From Lingula anatina (taxonomy: Eukaryota > Brachiopoda > Lingulata > Lingulida > Lingulidae), in assembly GCF_001039355.2 (NCBI RefSeq), contig NW_019775647.1:526330-590329 (forward strand): a DNA stretch of 64,000 nt, in the 5' to 3' direction. The position numbers were made by a program, and so were the translations under genes. This document shows, one piece after another, positions 62,107-64,000 of the stretch (its first letter is position 1; each line of letters opens with the position of its first letter). The notes beneath the pieces were generated by a model. That model saw only the letters and a program-made list of their open reading frames with translations, was not told the origin of the DNA and searched no databases.

Positions 62107-62354
62107 TCAGGTCTACCCAATTACCAGACTCGGCACCGAATGATCCCAAATTCACCCGTAGATCGGACCACACTATCCGTTTTCAAGGTGTGCGTCAGTA
62201 CGCATTTCACAGTATCATACCCCAGAACAAATTTTGAGATGAGATGCACTACTTTCCGACCCCGCTCAGAATCATCGAAAACAGGTAGTGTGGTCCGATA
62301 TACTGGAGAATTCAGGATCATTCGGTGCTGAGTCTGGTAGCTGGGTAGGCCCGA
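62107..62354. mobile_element. ~248-bp MITE inside the Ral tandem block, copy 2
   Basis: Inverted arms as in the element at 58270-58518. Confidence 0.85.
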
Positions 62355-63172
62355 CTGTGCATCATTTGTGTTAGATATGTGGGCAATGGTAAATGGAGCC
62401 TTGACTATTATAACCATTCTCAACTCGTTCATATCAAGTAGCCCCCATGACACTTTCCAAATCATTTCAGTTCCAATATTTTAGCAGACTGACTAAACAA
62501 GACACATGAAGATCTACGGTGCCCTGTGAGTGTGTGTGTGTCCATGTAGCTTTAGTATTCAAATCCAAATATGAGCAAGTCACTCTACATTTTTGAAATT
62601 ACTTTTTTAAATTGTCAACAAAAGGTTATACAGTGATAATATTGCATATAATCTGCAGGTGCAAAAAGTCAAGACAAAGGCCATCACCATTTCAACACAT
62701 GCTAACCACAAAGGATAGATGTCACTACCAGCTACAACATAAATTACTAAAACAAGACATGCCAAAACCAAGCTGCGCGACTTGGGTTATATGCATACAA
62801 TAAGGACAAAGCTTTGTTTTGCTTAGTACTGAAACAACAAAATGAAGCCATATGCTTGTAGTGTTAAAAAGCCACATTTAACATTAAAACATGAAAAAAA
62901 AGCAAAAAAAAAAAAAAAATTAAGTATACTGAAATCGCTGAGATGATATTAGAAATCTGAATTTTTTTCCATAGTTATATTTCACTTTTGATGGCAATGA
63001 ACTTGCATATATTGATAAGAAAGATGAATGTACAATAAATATTTAATATTTTAAGTTCTATTCAGATAAAAATAAAAAAAATGACTATGGAAAAATATTG
63101 ATCACAAATATAAACCAGAACAACACAACCGCTGGTACAGGATAAGCTCATCTTTCAGTCAACGCCACCTAC

Positions 63173-63347
63173 CTTATCTACATTTGCTCGTGTTTTGGCA
63201 GAGGTCTCGACATACTGCACATTCCACTGTTGGGCTCGTTGTGTCGCCTCTTCGATAGAGACCTGTCTTTTGTCTTCTAAATCTGCTTTGTTTCCGACCA
63301 ATAAAAATGGGATGTTTTCATCACTTTTCACTCGTAAGATCTGTTCC
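63173..63347 (-). CDS. Ral: Ral GTPase internal exon, copy 2 (identical protein)
   Basis: A 175-nt exon with the same acceptor, donor and phases as 59338-59512, encoding the same 58 amino acids with silent differences. Because 175 is not a multiple of three, a transcript with both copies would be frameshifted, so only one can be used per mRNA if both are real. Confidence 0.9.
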
Positions 63348-64000
63348 CTAAAAATTAAAAATAAAAAAACAATTACTACTACAATTAAAGAAAAAAATGT
63401 TTGTATCATTACATTTATCATTATGATATTTTTGATATCTTCTAAACTGAGAAAAAGCAATTAAATTAAAGCATTGACATAGATTGGCTTTGGTTTGGTG
63501 AAATACTGCAGGCCAAAAAAAATCCCCATCACAAAATTGCTGCAGTAATTGCAATCCTTAATATAGCAAAGCTATGATAGCTTTTGAACATTAACAACAG
63601 CCATCCTGGCCCAGATGTTATTTCAAAACCAGTCTCCAACAAACAGCTCTTATCTTTTTTTATGATATCAGCATTACTGCCAGAAATTAACCGTCCACAT
63701 TAATCGCTGCAATAACAATTACAGATTACTTCACAATTACACATTATGCAAATTAAGTATATTTCCCAATAAGTAAGGTAGCTATTTTAAGATTAACAGT
63801 TTATATATAATTAGTACTAGTAAGTTGTTGGTATATTTATTGCAACTTGCACATCAGCTTATAATGGCGCCAGCATAGTTAGGCAAATTATATGAAGAGC
63901 TCAATATACCTATTGGCATTATATTCCAGGTGCAAATGATTTCTGTGGAAGGGCGATTGGAAATTAAGTCATACTAACTTGCCAACAAACATAAGTGATT

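Larger units (their letters stand above)
61501..64000. repeat. ~2.5-kb tandem block, copy 2 (with a Ral exon), open at the window edge
   Basis: Homologous to 57670-60134, and homology still continues at the last base of the window. Confidence 0.9.

Overview
This is eukaryotic, intron-rich, AT-rich nuclear DNA from an invertebrate animal. The evidence is GT-AG introns, a Toll-like receptor with a TIR domain, a Ral GTPase, dense miniature inverted-repeat elements (MITEs), microsatellites and non-LTR retrotransposon relics. A marine invertebrate (for example lancelet, hemichordate, echinoderm or another highly heterozygous bilaterian) fits best; the species cannot be fixed from sequence alone. 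An assembly gap of 495 N lies at 53132-53626 and a single N at 61463.

Layout, left to right. (1) 0.3-16.9 kb: two tandem minus-strand genes (seven exons each, identical intron phases) for proteins matching bacterial HoxX, a formyltransferase-like domain fused to an enoyl-CoA-hydratase-like domain. Both reading frames are open after splicing (598 and 609 codons). Degenerate repeats resembling their first exon continue upstream at 19.1-22.1 kb. (2) 19.9-29.4 kb: retrotransposon relics and a minus-strand two-exon gene for a YfiH/LACC1-type (Cu-oxidase_4) purine nucleoside phosphorylase-like protein. (3) 33.8-41.3 kb: a head-to-head pair of genes for small secreted proteins sharing a six-cysteine domain that I do not recognise. 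The minus-strand member has one domain, a Thr/Ser stalk and a GPI-like tail; the plus-strand member has two domains and no anchor. (4) 43.1-49.4 kb: an intact minus-strand Toll-like receptor gene (898 aa, two exons), then a frameshifted, truncated duplicate whose break coincides with a MITE. A conserved ETS/AP-1-like plus TATA promoter block lies before both, and two orphan copies of part of the block lie further out at 52.4-52.7 kb. (5) 56.1-64 kb: the 3' part of a minus-strand Ral GTPase gene with two alternative last exons (CaaX CIIL and CILM) and a duplicated 175-nt internal exon inside a ~2.5 kb tandem repeat that may be real or an uncollapsed haplotype.

The genes do not form a pathway. 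What unites the window is local tandem duplication followed by decay, with MITEs inserted in introns, pseudogenes and each other. All exon boundaries were read by eye from splice consensus, frame continuity and paralog comparison; no search or transcript data were available.
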